Shown one piece after another: positions 24,695 through 33,407 of a stretch of 64,000 nucleotides of DNA. Under the pieces are notes generated by a model. The model was not told where the DNA came from. It saw nothing but the letters and a program-made list of their open reading frames with translations, and did not search any database. Numbering within the stretch: position 1 is the stretch's first letter; the number at the start of each line of letters is the position of its first letter. The translations under genes and the position numbers were made by a program. The stretch is from CAVYTF01 sp963708205 (lineage in GTDB: Bacteria > Bacteroidota > Bacteroidia > Chitinophagales > Chitinophagaceae), in contig OY970196.1 in assembly GCA_963708205.1 (NCBI GenBank), positions 2,294,001 through 2,358,000 on the forward strand. Direction: 5' to 3'.

Positions 24695-26632
24695 ATGAAA
24701 ATTTTATTTATTTCAGCATGCTTATTTATTTCCATAAATATTTTTGCGCAAAAAGACTCTGTTCACACACTTGATGAAGTTGTGGTAACTGCAAATAAAT
24801 TTCCACAAAAGCAAAGCGAAACAGGTAAAGTGCTTACGGTGATCACGCAACAGCAGTTGCTGCAAAACAGCAGTCATACACTTGCTGAATTATTAAATGA
24901 GCAAACAGGAATTAAGATAAGCGGTGCAAACAATAATTTAGGAACGAATCAAACAGTTTATATGCGCGGCGCGGAAAGAGAAAATACTTTGATACTTATT
25001 GATGGGATTCCTGTATATGATGCGTCGGGAATTACGAGTGAATTTGATTTAAATTATATTGATATTAACCAGGTTGAACGTGTGGAAATTTTAAAAGGTG
25101 CACAGTCTACTTTATATGGCAGCGATGCTGTTGCAGGTGTAATAAATATAATTATGAAAAAAGCTGGAATCAAGCCTATGCAAGGTTTTGCAAATATAAG
25201 CGGAGGAAGTTACGGCACTTTTAACAGCGCGCTTGGCATTAATGGTTCAAACAAAAAATGGCAATATAATTTAAGTTATTCTTTCATTCACAGTGATGAT
25301 TTTTCATCTGCTTATGATTCTTCAAAAAGCAACACGTTTGATAATGATGCTTTTACTCAACACACGATCAATGCTTCTGCTTCTTATCAATTTAATGATC
25401 ATTTTCACATGCGTTGGTTTTCACAATACAATCAATACAAAACCGGCGTTGATGATGGCGCATATATCGATGATAAAGATTATAATCTTTTCAACAAAAA
25501 TTTTCAAATTGGCACTACTGCAAAATGGAATTCTTTAAAACAAAATATTGTTTTTAATTATCAATATAATATTGTAAACAGAAGTTTTTTAGATGACTCT
25601 GCTGATGTTGAAAGTTATACTGTTTATCAAAATGGTTCTTACAAAGGCTATTCGCATTTTGCTGAGTTGTATGATAATATTAATTTGTCAAAACACCTGA
25701 ACCTCTTGACTGGCGTTGATTACAGGCATAATGCAACGTCTCAGTCTGATATTTATATCAGCACGTATGGACCTTTTAGCGCACCACCATTAGGCAGCGA
25801 CACAGCAAAGACAGATCAATACAGTTTGTATGCATCGCTCATTTTAAAAAATATTTCCGGGTTTAATCTTGAAGTTGGAGGAAGAGCAAATAACCATTCG
25901 GTATATGGCTGGAATGGCACGTACAGTTTCGATCCTTCTTATAATATTAATGAAGAGTGGCGTGTATTTGCAGACATTGCTTCGGGTTATCACACACCAT
26001 CTTTGTACCAGTTATATGGAGAATATGGCAACAAAAATTTAGAACCTGAACAATCTGTAAGCTATGAAGGCGGCATTCAGTTTTCCAAGAAAATATTTGA
26101 AGCAAGGGTCATTTATTTTAAAAGAGATATTCGGGATGTTATCAGCTTTTATACAGACCCAATTACCTATGCGAGTTATTATATTAATGCTGATAAACAA
26201 AAAGACAATGGTATTGAAGCTGAGCTGAACATCACGCCAATAAAGGCTTTCAGCATAACAGCAAATTATACTTATGTAGATGGAAACATTGAAACTACTT
26301 CAACCAATACAGGCAAAGACACATCTTTTTACAATTTATACAGAAGACCGAGAAACGTTTTTAATCTAAATATTAATTGGAATGTATGTTCAAGATTTAC
26401 AGTTGCAACACATCTGCAAACGGTAAGCAAATTTTATGAGCCTGTATATGGTTTCGCTCCGCAGCAGATCAATGGATATTATACGATTGATGTATATGCT
26501 GAATACAAAGCTTTAAAAAATTTAATCTTCTTTGCAGATGCAAGAAATATAACAAACCAATTGTATTTTGATTTGCCGGGATATACCACAAAGCGTTTTA
26601 ATATTATGGCAGGATTGCGTTTCAACTTCTAA
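24695..26632 (+). CDS. btuB: TonB-dependent outer-membrane receptor, predicted cobalamin transporter (BtuB-like)
   Basis: This is a 22-stranded outer-membrane barrel for energy-dependent uptake, predicted for cobalamin because a B12 riboswitch precedes it. The signal peptide MKILFISACLFISINIFAQ begins at the ATG at 24695. In-frame ATGs at 24671 and 24629 would add 8 or 22 residues; I prefer 24695 because the leader then has normal length. A TonB box follows (DEVVVTA), then the plug domain (VLTVITQQQL to GVINIIMKKAG) with RGAERENTLILIDG, and the barrel ending in an aromatic residue (GLRFNF). It is 645 residues long. The partners btuCDF are not in the window. Confidence 0.92.
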   Translation: MKILFISACLFISINIFAQKDSVHTLDEVVVTANKFPQKQSETGKVLTVITQQQLLQNSSHTLAELLNEQTGIKISGANNNLGTNQTVYMRGAERENTLILIDGIPVYDASGITSEFDLNYIDINQVERVEILKGAQSTLYGSDAVAGVINIIMKKAGIKPMQGFANISGGSYGTFNSALGINGSNKKWQYNLSYSFIHSDDFSSAYDSSKSNTFDNDAFTQHTINASASYQFNDHFHMRWFSQYNQYKTGVDDGAYIDDKDYNLFNKNFQIGTTAKWNSLKQNIVFNYQYNIVNRSFLDDSADVESYTVYQNGSYKGYSHFAELYDNINLSKHLNLLTGVDYRHNATSQSDIYISTYGPFSAPPLGSDTAKTDQYSLYASLILKNISGFNLEVGGRANNHSVYGWNGTYSFDPSYNINEEWRVFADIASGYHTPSLYQLYGEYGNKNLEPEQSVSYEGGIQFSKKIFEARVIYFKRDIRDVISFYTDPITYASYYINADKQKDNGIEAELNITPIKAFSITANYTYVDGNIETTSTNTGKDTSFYNLYRRPRNVFNLNINWNVCSRFTVATHLQTVSKFYEPVYGFAPQQINGYYTIDVYAEYKALKNLIFFADARNITNQLYFDLPGYTTKRFNIMAGLRFNF

Positions 26633-26662
26633 AAATAAAAGTAAGTATCGTACTTTAGCCTG

Positions 26663-27976
26663 ATGCATTTTAAAAGCTTATTAGCGCAAAGCCTTTTGTG
26701 GCGCGGGTTATACTTCATTTCCATTTTGCTTGTTAATATTTTTTTATCGCGTTCCCTTCAGGCAGATTGGACAGGTTGGGTATATTATATCAGCAATATT
26801 TTTTCATTGATCGTGCTTGTTTTTAGTTTCAATCTTGATGCAGGCATTGTTTATTTTTCTTCATCAAAAAAAATTGACACGGGTAAATTATTGTGGTTGG
26901 GGTTATCGTGGTGTACGCTTATAACTTTAGTAGCCGGAATTTTTTTTAAATATTTTATAGATTTATTGCCTGCACATGAAATGCTTACACAGACAACGCT
27001 TTTAATTTTTTCTGTCTTATATATTTCGGGCGTTTTGTTTACTAATATTTTAACTGCATTATTTTATTCACAAAGAAATTTTAAGCTTCCGAATATTTTA
27101 TTGTTGTCTGTAAACTTTTCTTTTCTTACCTATCTTTTTTTTCATCAGCATGTTTCGGGTTACGATCTTTTGCATGTGTTGCAGTTTTATTTTTTATGTT
27201 TTTTACTGCAGGGATTTATACTCGTGATTATATTTTTTTTCCAAAATAAAAATGTTCTGAAATTTTCATTTCCATCACTTGCGGAAAATAAAAAAATTTA
27301 TACTTATTCCATCATTGCTCTGCTCGGAAATATTGTTTTTTTTCTTGTGTATAGAATTGATTACTGGTTTGTAAAATATTATTGCAGCGCATCTCAAATG
27401 GGTAATTATGTACAGGTAAATAAAATGGGGCAAATGTTATTAATTGTCCCGCAAATCATTGCCAGCGCTGTGTTTCCGCAAACTTCCAGCGGATATGATT
27501 TAGCTTCAACGCGTGAAAATGTATTGATCATTTCGAGGCTGCTTTCTGCATTATATGTTGTATTGATAATTGTAAGTGCTATAGTTGGGAAATGGATATT
27601 TCCCTTTGTTTTTGGTCCTACATTTAATTACATGTACCTGCCTTTTGTTATTTTGCTTCCGGGTATTTGGGCGCTTTCTGTTTTGGCTTTACTTGCTGCA
27701 TATTTCGCAGGAAAAGGAAACGTAAAAATAAATGTATACGGAGGTTTGGTTTCTGTTGTAGTGATGATAATCGGTAATTTTATTTTTCTTCCGCGAGGTG
27801 GTGGTATTGCAGCGGCAGCGGCAATTAGCACTGTTGCTTATTTTTTATACATGCTTTATTTAGTGCGAAAATTTAATCGCGAATATGAGATAAAAATGTC
27901 CGCTTTTTTAATTCCTTCGAAACATGATGTATTGTGGCTGAAAGGTTTTTTACAAAAAAATAAGATCGCTTTATGA
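26663..27976 (+). CDS. Polysaccharide flippase (oligosaccharide flippase/MATE-like) membrane protein
   Basis: This 437-residue protein has about twelve membrane segments in the layout of Wzx-type flippases, which move lipid-linked sugars across the inner membrane. Supporting stretches are LLWRGLYFISILLVNIFLSRSL at the N-terminus, the central RIDYWFVKYYCSASQMGNYVQVNKMGQMLLIVPQIIASAVFPQ region typical of the superfamily, and AGKGNVKINVYGGLVSVVVMIIGNFIFLP. It overlaps the following glycosyltransferase by four bases (ATGA), so the two act together, probably in making an exopolysaccharide or a glycan. A TACTTTAG four bases before the ATG may be its -7 element. Confidence 0.85.
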   Translation: MHFKSLLAQSLLWRGLYFISILLVNIFLSRSLQADWTGWVYYISNIFSLIVLVFSFNLDAGIVYFSSSKKIDTGKLLWLGLSWCTLITLVAGIFFKYFIDLLPAHEMLTQTTLLIFSVLYISGVLFTNILTALFYSQRNFKLPNILLLSVNFSFLTYLFFHQHVSGYDLLHVLQFYFLCFLLQGFILVIIFFFQNKNVLKFSFPSLAENKKIYTYSIIALLGNIVFFLVYRIDYWFVKYYCSASQMGNYVQVNKMGQMLLIVPQIIASAVFPQTSSGYDLASTRENVLIISRLLSALYVVLIIVSAIVGKWIFPFVFGPTFNYMYLPFVILLPGIWALSVLALLAAYFAGKGNVKINVYGGLVSVVVMIIGNFIFLPRGGGIAAAAAISTVAYFLYMLYLVRKFNREYEIKMSAFLIPSKHDVLWLKGFLQKNKIAL

Positions 27977-29169
27977 GCCGCGCTTTATGGCTGCCATCAT
28001 GGTATCCGCACAAAAACAGTTTGTATGATGGGGATTTTATTGAGCGACATGCAAAAGCGGCCTCATTATATATTTCACTCCAGGTAATATTTATTGTAAA
28101 AGATAATTCATTGGGTTTTGGAAAAGTTGAAATAGAAGAAAGAAAATATTTTAATGATAGTGCAGCCTGGATCTATTATTTTGGAAGTAGTCAAGTTTTT
28201 TTTATTGATTATTTTTTTTCTTTTTTATTTAAACTTAAACTTTATTCTAAAGGTTATACAAGATTTTTAAGTTTATATGGAAAGCCTTCTTTATTGCATG
28301 TGCATGTTGCAGTAAATAATGGATTGCTGGCATATTGGTGGAGTTTAAAAAAAAATATTCCATTAATTATTTCGGAGCATTGGACAGGTTATTTAAAAGA
28401 AGCAGCATCACAGTGGAAACATTCAGCTTTTTTTAAAAAGTATTTTATTCAAAAAATATTTTCCCGTGCCCTTTTATTTACGGCAGTTTCAGAACATCTT
28501 GCAAATAATATTCAAACTAAAATAAAAAAATATCCACGGCATGCTATCATCCCAAACACAGTAGATACAGGTATCTTCAAGCTTTCAGCAAAAAAACACA
28601 AAGACAATGTTACCACCTTTATACATGTGTCTACTCTTACTCCGCAAAAGAATTTCAATGAAATTATCGCCGCTTGTTCTAAATTAAAAGAACAAAACTT
28701 TTCCTTTAAATTAATAGTCATTGGAAGAAACAAGGAATATGAAAACCTTGTGAAAGAAAGAAAACTTGGAGTATTTATTTCTTTCAAAAATGAAATACCT
28801 CAAGAATTACTTTCAATAGAAATGCAAGAGTCTGATGCTATTATTTTATATTCTTTATATGAAACGTTTGGCTGCGTTATTATTGAAGCAAATGCCTGCG
28901 GAACTCCTTGTCTTGTGAGTGATATTAAAACTTTTGATGAGAATGTTCAGCAAAATATTACAGGATTAAAAATGCCACTACATAATCCTGAAATGCTTGC
29001 AAATGCTATGATCAAAATCATAACAAAGCAAATTTCTTTTGATAGTAAAATAATTGCTGACTTTGCACAAAAACATTACAGCATGGAAGTTGTAGGAAAA
29101 CTTTTTTTAGAAGAGTATAAAAAGATTATCCTTCCGGTAAGTAGTGAAGTAAACAGCAAGAAAAAATAA
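27973..29169 (+). CDS. Glycosyltransferase family 4 type enzyme
   Basis: This is a cytoplasmic GT-B glycosyltransferase of 398 residues that transfers a sugar from a nucleotide donor. The C-terminal donor domain has FIHVSTLTPQKNFNEII, LIVIGRNKEYE and the E.FG....EA signature as YETFGCVIIEANACGTPCLVS. The N-terminal acceptor domain has WLPSWYPHKNSLYDGDFIERHA and ISEHWTGYL. It starts inside the flippase stop codon, so translation is coupled. Its 3' end overlaps by 63 bp a short minus-strand membrane gene. The acceptor is unknown but should be the lipid-linked glycan handled by the flippase. Confidence 0.92.
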   Translation: MSRALWLPSWYPHKNSLYDGDFIERHAKAASLYISLQVIFIVKDNSLGFGKVEIEERKYFNDSAAWIYYFGSSQVFFIDYFFSFLFKLKLYSKGYTRFLSLYGKPSLLHVHVAVNNGLLAYWWSLKKNIPLIISEHWTGYLKEAASQWKHSAFFKKYFIQKIFSRALLFTAVSEHLANNIQTKIKKYPRHAIIPNTVDTGIFKLSAKKHKDNVTTFIHVSTLTPQKNFNEIIAACSKLKEQNFSFKLIVIGRNKEYENLVKERKLGVFISFKNEIPQELLSIEMQESDAIILYSLYETFGCVIIEANACGTPCLVSDIKTFDENVQQNITGLKMPLHNPEMLANAMIKIITKQISFDSKIIADFAQKHYSMEVVGKLFLEEYKKIILPVSSEVNSKKK

Positions 29170-29418
29170 ACAAAGCAGCAGCCAGAAATAAATGTAATAG
29201 TTTATTGCGTTGTTAATTTTCATGAATCTCAATTTTGATTTGCTTACAGCCATTTTACGGTCACGGCTTTTATAAATGCGAAGAAAACTCCAGACAATTT
29301 TCGAAAGATCAAAACCTCTTTGTTTAGAAATTAAAATGCTTTTATAAATAATTAAGATCGCAGCAATCACATGAAAAAAAGGAAGAAAAGTGTATATGTA
29401 ATAGAGAAGAACGCTCAT
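29107..29418 (-). CDS. Small two-helix membrane protein, hypothetical
   Basis: This 103-residue frame codes for two hydrophobic segments (about residues 5-26 and 75-93) separated by a basic cytoplasmic loop (KSRDRKMAVSKSKLRFMK). The composition looks protein-like rather than a shadow, and it fills most of the gap between the glycosyltransferase and lepA. Against it, it overlaps the 3' end of the glycosyltransferase by 63 bp on the opposite strand and I recognise no family. Function unknown. Confidence 0.5.
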   Translation of the reverse strand: MSVLLYYIYTFLPFFHVIAAILIIYKSILISKQRGFDLSKIVWSFLRIYKSRDRKMAVSKSKLRFMKINNAINYYIYFWLLLCLFFLAVYFTTYRKDNLFILF

Positions 29419-29515
29419 AAATTTTTGAAATCAAATTAAAACACCAACCTAAAATTAAAGGTTAAGCAGCAACATTACACACTAATCATCTTGTTATAAT
29501 TATATTTGCCCTTCC
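29170..29515. other. Gap between the glycosyltransferase and lepA
   Basis: Apart from the small minus-strand membrane gene and a -7 element just before lepA, I see no RNA gene, repeat or terminator in this stretch. Confidence 0.5.
29501..29508 (+). promoter_or_regulatory. -7 element directly before lepA
   Basis: TATATTTG matches TAnnTTTG exactly and ends seven bases before the lepA ATG, so transcription would start at or next to the start codon. No TTG is found at the expected -33 distance. Confidence 0.45.
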
Positions 29516-31300
29516 ATGAATAATATAAGAAATTTTTGCATCATCGCACACATTGATCACGGCAAAAGCACGCTGGCAGACCGTTTGCTCGAACATACAA
29601 AAACAATTGGCGCGCGTGATATGATGAACCAGGTTTTGGATGATATGGATCTTGAACGCGAAAAAGGAATCACTATAAAAAGTCACGCGATACAAATGCA
29701 ATATGTTGCTGATAAAATTTCTTATACATTCAACTTGATTGATACGCCCGGCCATGTTGATTTTAGTTATGAAGTAAGCCGTGCACTTGCAGCATGTGAA
29801 GGTGCGTTGCTCCTCGTTGATGCAACACAGGGCATTCAGGCGCAAACCATCAGCAATCTTTATCTCGCGATTGATAATGATCTGGAAATAATTCCGGTCA
29901 TAAATAAAATAGATATGGATGGTGCAATGATTGCAGAGGTAAAAGACCAGATAACAGAATTGATCGGTTGTAAAGAAGAAGATATTTTGTTGGCAAGCGC
30001 TAAAACAGGAATCGGCATTGAAGAAATTTTAGAAGCTATTGTTAAACGCATTCCTGCTCCGAAAGGCAATGAGGACGCGCCTTTGCAGGCATTGATATTC
30101 GATAGTGTGTTCAATAGTTTTCGCGGCATAATTGCATACTTCAGAATTTTTAATGGCACTATAAAAAAAGGTGATAAGATAAAATTTGTTGCAACAGGTC
30201 AGGAATATTTTGCTGATGAAGTTGGTTTATTAAGAATGGGGTTGGTTCCGACTTCGCAGGTGAAAGCAGGCGATGTTGGCTACATCATCACAGGAATTAA
30301 AAATGCGAAAGAAGTAAAAGTTGGGGATACCATTACTCTTGCAAATAATCCTGGTGAAATGATCAATGGTTTTGAAGAAGTAAAGCCAATGGTTTTTGCG
30401 GGAATTTTTCCTGTTGTTACAGAAGATTTTGAAGAGCTGCGCGATTGCATGGAAAAACTTCAACTCAATGATGCTTCATTAACCTTCGAGCTGGAAACCT
30501 CGCAGGCATTGGGTTTCGGCTTTCGATGCGGATTTCTTGGCTTGCTTCACATGGAAATTATTCAGGAACGTTTGGAGCGTGAATTCAACCAAACAGTTAT
30601 CACCACAGTTCCAAATGTAAGCTTTCATGCAATCACAACAAGGCACGAAAATATAGTTGTAAATAATCCAACACAGATGCCTGATGCTACAAAATTGGAA
30701 AGCATTACAGAACCTTTTATCAAAGCGCAGATCATCACTTTGCCTGAATATATCGGCAACATCATCACGCTTTGTTTGGGCAAGCGCGGCATTCTCATAA
30801 ATCAATCTTATCTCACAACAACACGCGTTGAGTTGATCTTCGAAATGCCTTTGACAGAAATTGTTTTTGATTTTTATGATAAATTAAAAAGTCAAACACG
30901 CGGTTATGCTTCGTTTGATTATTCGCCAATTGATTATCGCGAAAGCGATATTGTAAAAATGGATATTTTATTGAACGGCGAAAAAGTTGATGCATTAAGT
31001 GCGCTCATTCATCGCAGCCGCTCGCAGGATTTTGGAAAAAAATTGTGCGAGAAATTAAAAGAATTATTGCCTCGGCAACAGTTTCAAATTGCCATACAAG
31101 CCGCGATAGGAGCGAAGGTTATTGCAAGAGAAAATATCAGCGCGATGCGCAAAGATGTAACTGCAAAATGTTATGGCGGTGATATTTCCCGCAAAAGAAA
31201 ATTATTGGAAAAACAAAAAGAAGGAAAGAAAAGAATGCGGCAAATAGGAAATGTAGAAGTGCCACAGGAAGCATTCTTAGCGGTTTTGAAGTTAGATTAA
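29516..31300 (+). CDS. lepA: Elongation factor 4 (LepA)
   Basis: LepA is a ribosome-dependent translational GTPase that affects translation quality and 30S assembly. The 594-residue protein is of standard length. GTPase motifs are AHIDHGKSTL (G1), EKGITIKSHA (G2), DTPGHVDF (G3) and NKIDMD (G4), followed by domain 2, the EF-G-like domains and the LepA-specific C-terminus (CYGGDISRKRKLLEKQKEGKKRMRQIGNVEVPQEAF). It is transcribed alone. The promoter element is so close to the ATG that the mRNA may be leaderless. Confidence 0.98.
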   Translation: MNNIRNFCIIAHIDHGKSTLADRLLEHTKTIGARDMMNQVLDDMDLEREKGITIKSHAIQMQYVADKISYTFNLIDTPGHVDFSYEVSRALAACEGALLLVDATQGIQAQTISNLYLAIDNDLEIIPVINKIDMDGAMIAEVKDQITELIGCKEEDILLASAKTGIGIEEILEAIVKRIPAPKGNEDAPLQALIFDSVFNSFRGIIAYFRIFNGTIKKGDKIKFVATGQEYFADEVGLLRMGLVPTSQVKAGDVGYIITGIKNAKEVKVGDTITLANNPGEMINGFEEVKPMVFAGIFPVVTEDFEELRDCMEKLQLNDASLTFELETSQALGFGFRCGFLGLLHMEIIQERLEREFNQTVITTVPNVSFHAITTRHENIVVNNPTQMPDATKLESITEPFIKAQIITLPEYIGNIITLCLGKRGILINQSYLTTTRVELIFEMPLTEIVFDFYDKLKSQTRGYASFDYSPIDYRESDIVKMDILLNGEKVDALSALIHRSRSQDFGKKLCEKLKELLPRQQFQIAIQAAIGAKVIARENISAMRKDVTAKCYGGDISRKRKLLEKQKEGKKRMRQIGNVEVPQEAFLAVLKLD

Positions 31301-31303
31301 AAA

Positions 31304-31384
31304 TTTTTTTTTGAGCCAAACAGAAGAATACAAATGAAACTTCAGTGGCGTTGGCACCATTCAAAAGTTGTAATTCTATTTAGC
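31304..31384 (+). repeat. Dispersed intergenic repeat, copy 2
   Basis: It starts with a T run and GAGCCAAA and ends TTGTAATTCTATTTAGC. Positions 31334-31358 are identical over 25 bases to 36706-36730. It lies just after lepA. Confidence 0.9.
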
Positions 31385-31469
31385 TTAATTTTTGTCGGCA
31401 GGCATTGTTAGAATTAGCTTCTATTGAAATAATTTTTCTTTACTCTTTATTCATTTCAAAAACTTCTTT

Positions 31470-32213
31470 ATGAAATATTTTTTTATTTCAACGTTGATAA
31501 TGGTTGCAATTTTTATCGGAGTTTTTTGTAAAAAAACTTTTGCAAAAAATGAAGATGCACAAGATGGCATTGCAGTGTTGGAACTTTTTACTTCACAGGG
31601 TTGTTCAAGTTGTCCGACTGCTGATGCCTTGCTTGGGAAGTATGCGCTCCAAAATAATCCGCATATTATTTGCCTTTCCTTCAACGTTGATTATTGGAAT
31701 AGGCTTGGCTGGAAAGATGTTTTTAGTAATCCTTTTTTTTCTGAAAGACAAAGAATCTATGATGCAAATTTGAGGTCAGAAACTTTCACTCCGCAAGTAG
31801 TTATAAATGGCAATTCACAATTTATCGGCAGCGATGAAAAGAATATCAGGCAATGTATTTCTAAAGAAGATTTAAAAATGCAAACCGCTGAAGTGCAAGT
31901 GCAGCAAAGGTTACAGGCTAATAATGTTTCAATTGATTATAATTTATCAGGCAATTTTCACGGTGCAGATTTAATTGCATGCTTAATTCAAAATAAAACT
32001 ATTACTAAAATAAATACTGGCGAAAATGGTGGCGCAACATTAACCGAATATAATGTAGTACGTGATTTTAAATCAGTTAATAATCCTTCGCAAAAAGGAA
32101 ATATTTCTTTAAAAATTCCAAAAGATATTGCAGCAAAAGATTGCAGTATTATTTTATTTATTCAGCAAGATCATCAAAGACAAATCGAAGGTGCAAGAAT
32201 GATCTCTTTATAA
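31470..32213 (+). CDS. DUF1223 thioredoxin-like protein
   Basis: This 247-residue protein is probably exported or membrane-anchored by its N-terminal hydrophobic segment (about 5-25). It has the DUF1223 signature LELFTSQGCSSCPTADALL with a CxxC pair (Cys45, Cys48), then SFNVDYWNRLGWKD, YTPQVVING-like residues and the closing IQQDHQRQIEGA. The fold is thioredoxin-like and the CxxC suggests a redox role, but no substrate is known for the family. Two further cysteines lie in the second half. It stands alone between a repeat copy and a convergent dehydrogenase gene. Confidence 0.88.
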   Translation: MKYFFISTLIMVAIFIGVFCKKTFAKNEDAQDGIAVLELFTSQGCSSCPTADALLGKYALQNNPHIICLSFNVDYWNRLGWKDVFSNPFFSERQRIYDANLRSETFTPQVVINGNSQFIGSDEKNIRQCISKEDLKMQTAEVQVQQRLQANNVSIDYNLSGNFHGADLIACLIQNKTITKINTGENGGATLTEYNVVRDFKSVNNPSQKGNISLKIPKDIAAKDCSIILFIQQDHQRQIEGARMISL

Positions 32214-32225
32214 AATTAAATGCCA

Positions 32226-33302
32226 TCAGAATATAACTTTCATTTTTACGCCTAAGCTTTTCAGATCTTTCACTACATTTTCATCTAAAGGAATTCCTTC
32301 TTTCATTCTTACAATTTCCATTTCTCTTTCAAGATCACCTGGAATTAAAACTTTATCATAGCCTTTCGCAGGCTTTGCATTTCTGAATCGCTCGATCCAA
32401 TTATCCATGTGTTGTTTAAATTCTTCTGCCTGCCGAAAAGCATCTATTCTCATTGCACCGAAAAAATGCCCCAAACCCTTGCCAGGCATGCCTTCCGGCA
32501 TCGGAATGTATGCAGGAAAAGGCGGCACCCATGGACCATAATTCGCACCACTCAGCACTGCAGAAAAAATATCTACGATACTTCCTAATGCATAACCTTT
32601 ATGACTTCCATGTTCACGATCACTGCCAAGAGGAAGTAAAGCGCCACCTAATTTTAACTCGTTTGCATTCGTTGAATAATTTCCTTTTTTATCCTGCACC
32701 CAACCAATTGGTGCATCTTCATTTTTACGTTGTAAAATTTCCAGCTTACCATTTGCAGCAGTTGTTGTAGCAAAATCAGCAATGAATGGAGGTTGTTTAT
32801 CCGCAGGTATTGCAACAGCAATTGGGTTAGTACCCAACATTCTTTCAACAGAAAAAGTTGGCGCAACCAAAGCGCTTGCATTGGTCATTGCAATGCCGAT
32901 CATTTCATGCTGCAAAGCAAACATTGCATGATAACCTGCTATGCCAAAATGGTTGCTGTTGCGCACACTTACCCAACCTGTGCCAACCTGTTTTGCTTTG
33001 TTAATTGCAACCTGCATTGCATAAGGCGCAACAATTAATCCCAGGCCTTTATCACCATCAACTACTGCTGTTGAAGGAGTTTCATGAACAATTTTTATTT
33101 CAGGATTTGCAATAACACGTCCTGCTTCCCACAAACGAACATAGCCATTTAATCTTGCTACACCATGGCTGTCAATACCTCTGAGATCTGCAGCCAGCAA
33201 GGATTTTGAAGCAATTGCAGCATTCTCGTCAGAGCATTGCATGCTTTTGAAAATATTGAAAGTGAAATTATATAACTGATCGTAAGAATAAATTTGCTCC
33301 AT
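32226..33302 (-). CDS. Malate/L-lactate dehydrogenase family oxidoreductase (Ldh2/YlbC type)
   Basis: This is an NAD(P)-dependent 2-hydroxyacid dehydrogenase of the family with its own non-Rossmann fold. The 358-residue protein has DLRGIDSHGVARLNGYVRLWEAG near the N-terminus, VDGDKGLGLIVAPYAM, SNHFGIAGYHAM with the catalytic His, GTNPIAVAIPA and GSHKGYALG. The family covers malate, sulfolactate, ureidoglycolate and other substrates, so the exact one cannot be told. I start it at the ATG at 33302 rather than a TTG nine bases upstream. It is divergent from the next gene. Confidence 0.9.
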   Translation of the reverse strand: MEQIYSYDQLYNFTFNIFKSMQCSDENAAIASKSLLAADLRGIDSHGVARLNGYVRLWEAGRVIANPEIKIVHETPSTAVVDGDKGLGLIVAPYAMQVAINKAKQVGTGWVSVRNSNHFGIAGYHAMFALQHEMIGIAMTNASALVAPTFSVERMLGTNPIAVAIPADKQPPFIADFATTTAANGKLEILQRKNEDAPIGWVQDKKGNYSTNANELKLGGALLPLGSDREHGSHKGYALGSIVDIFSAVLSGANYGPWVPPFPAYIPMPEGMPGKGLGHFFGAMRIDAFRQAEEFKQHMDNWIERFRNAKPAKGYDKVLIPGDLEREMEIVRMKEGIPLDENVVKDLKSLGVKMKVIF

Positions 33303-33407
33303 AGATCGCAAGATACATTTGAGTTATGAATAAATAATTATAGCTAGAAAATGTTCAAAGACTTCATCTGGTTTTTGAAAACAAAATCAACATTCTATCT
33401 TTATTAA

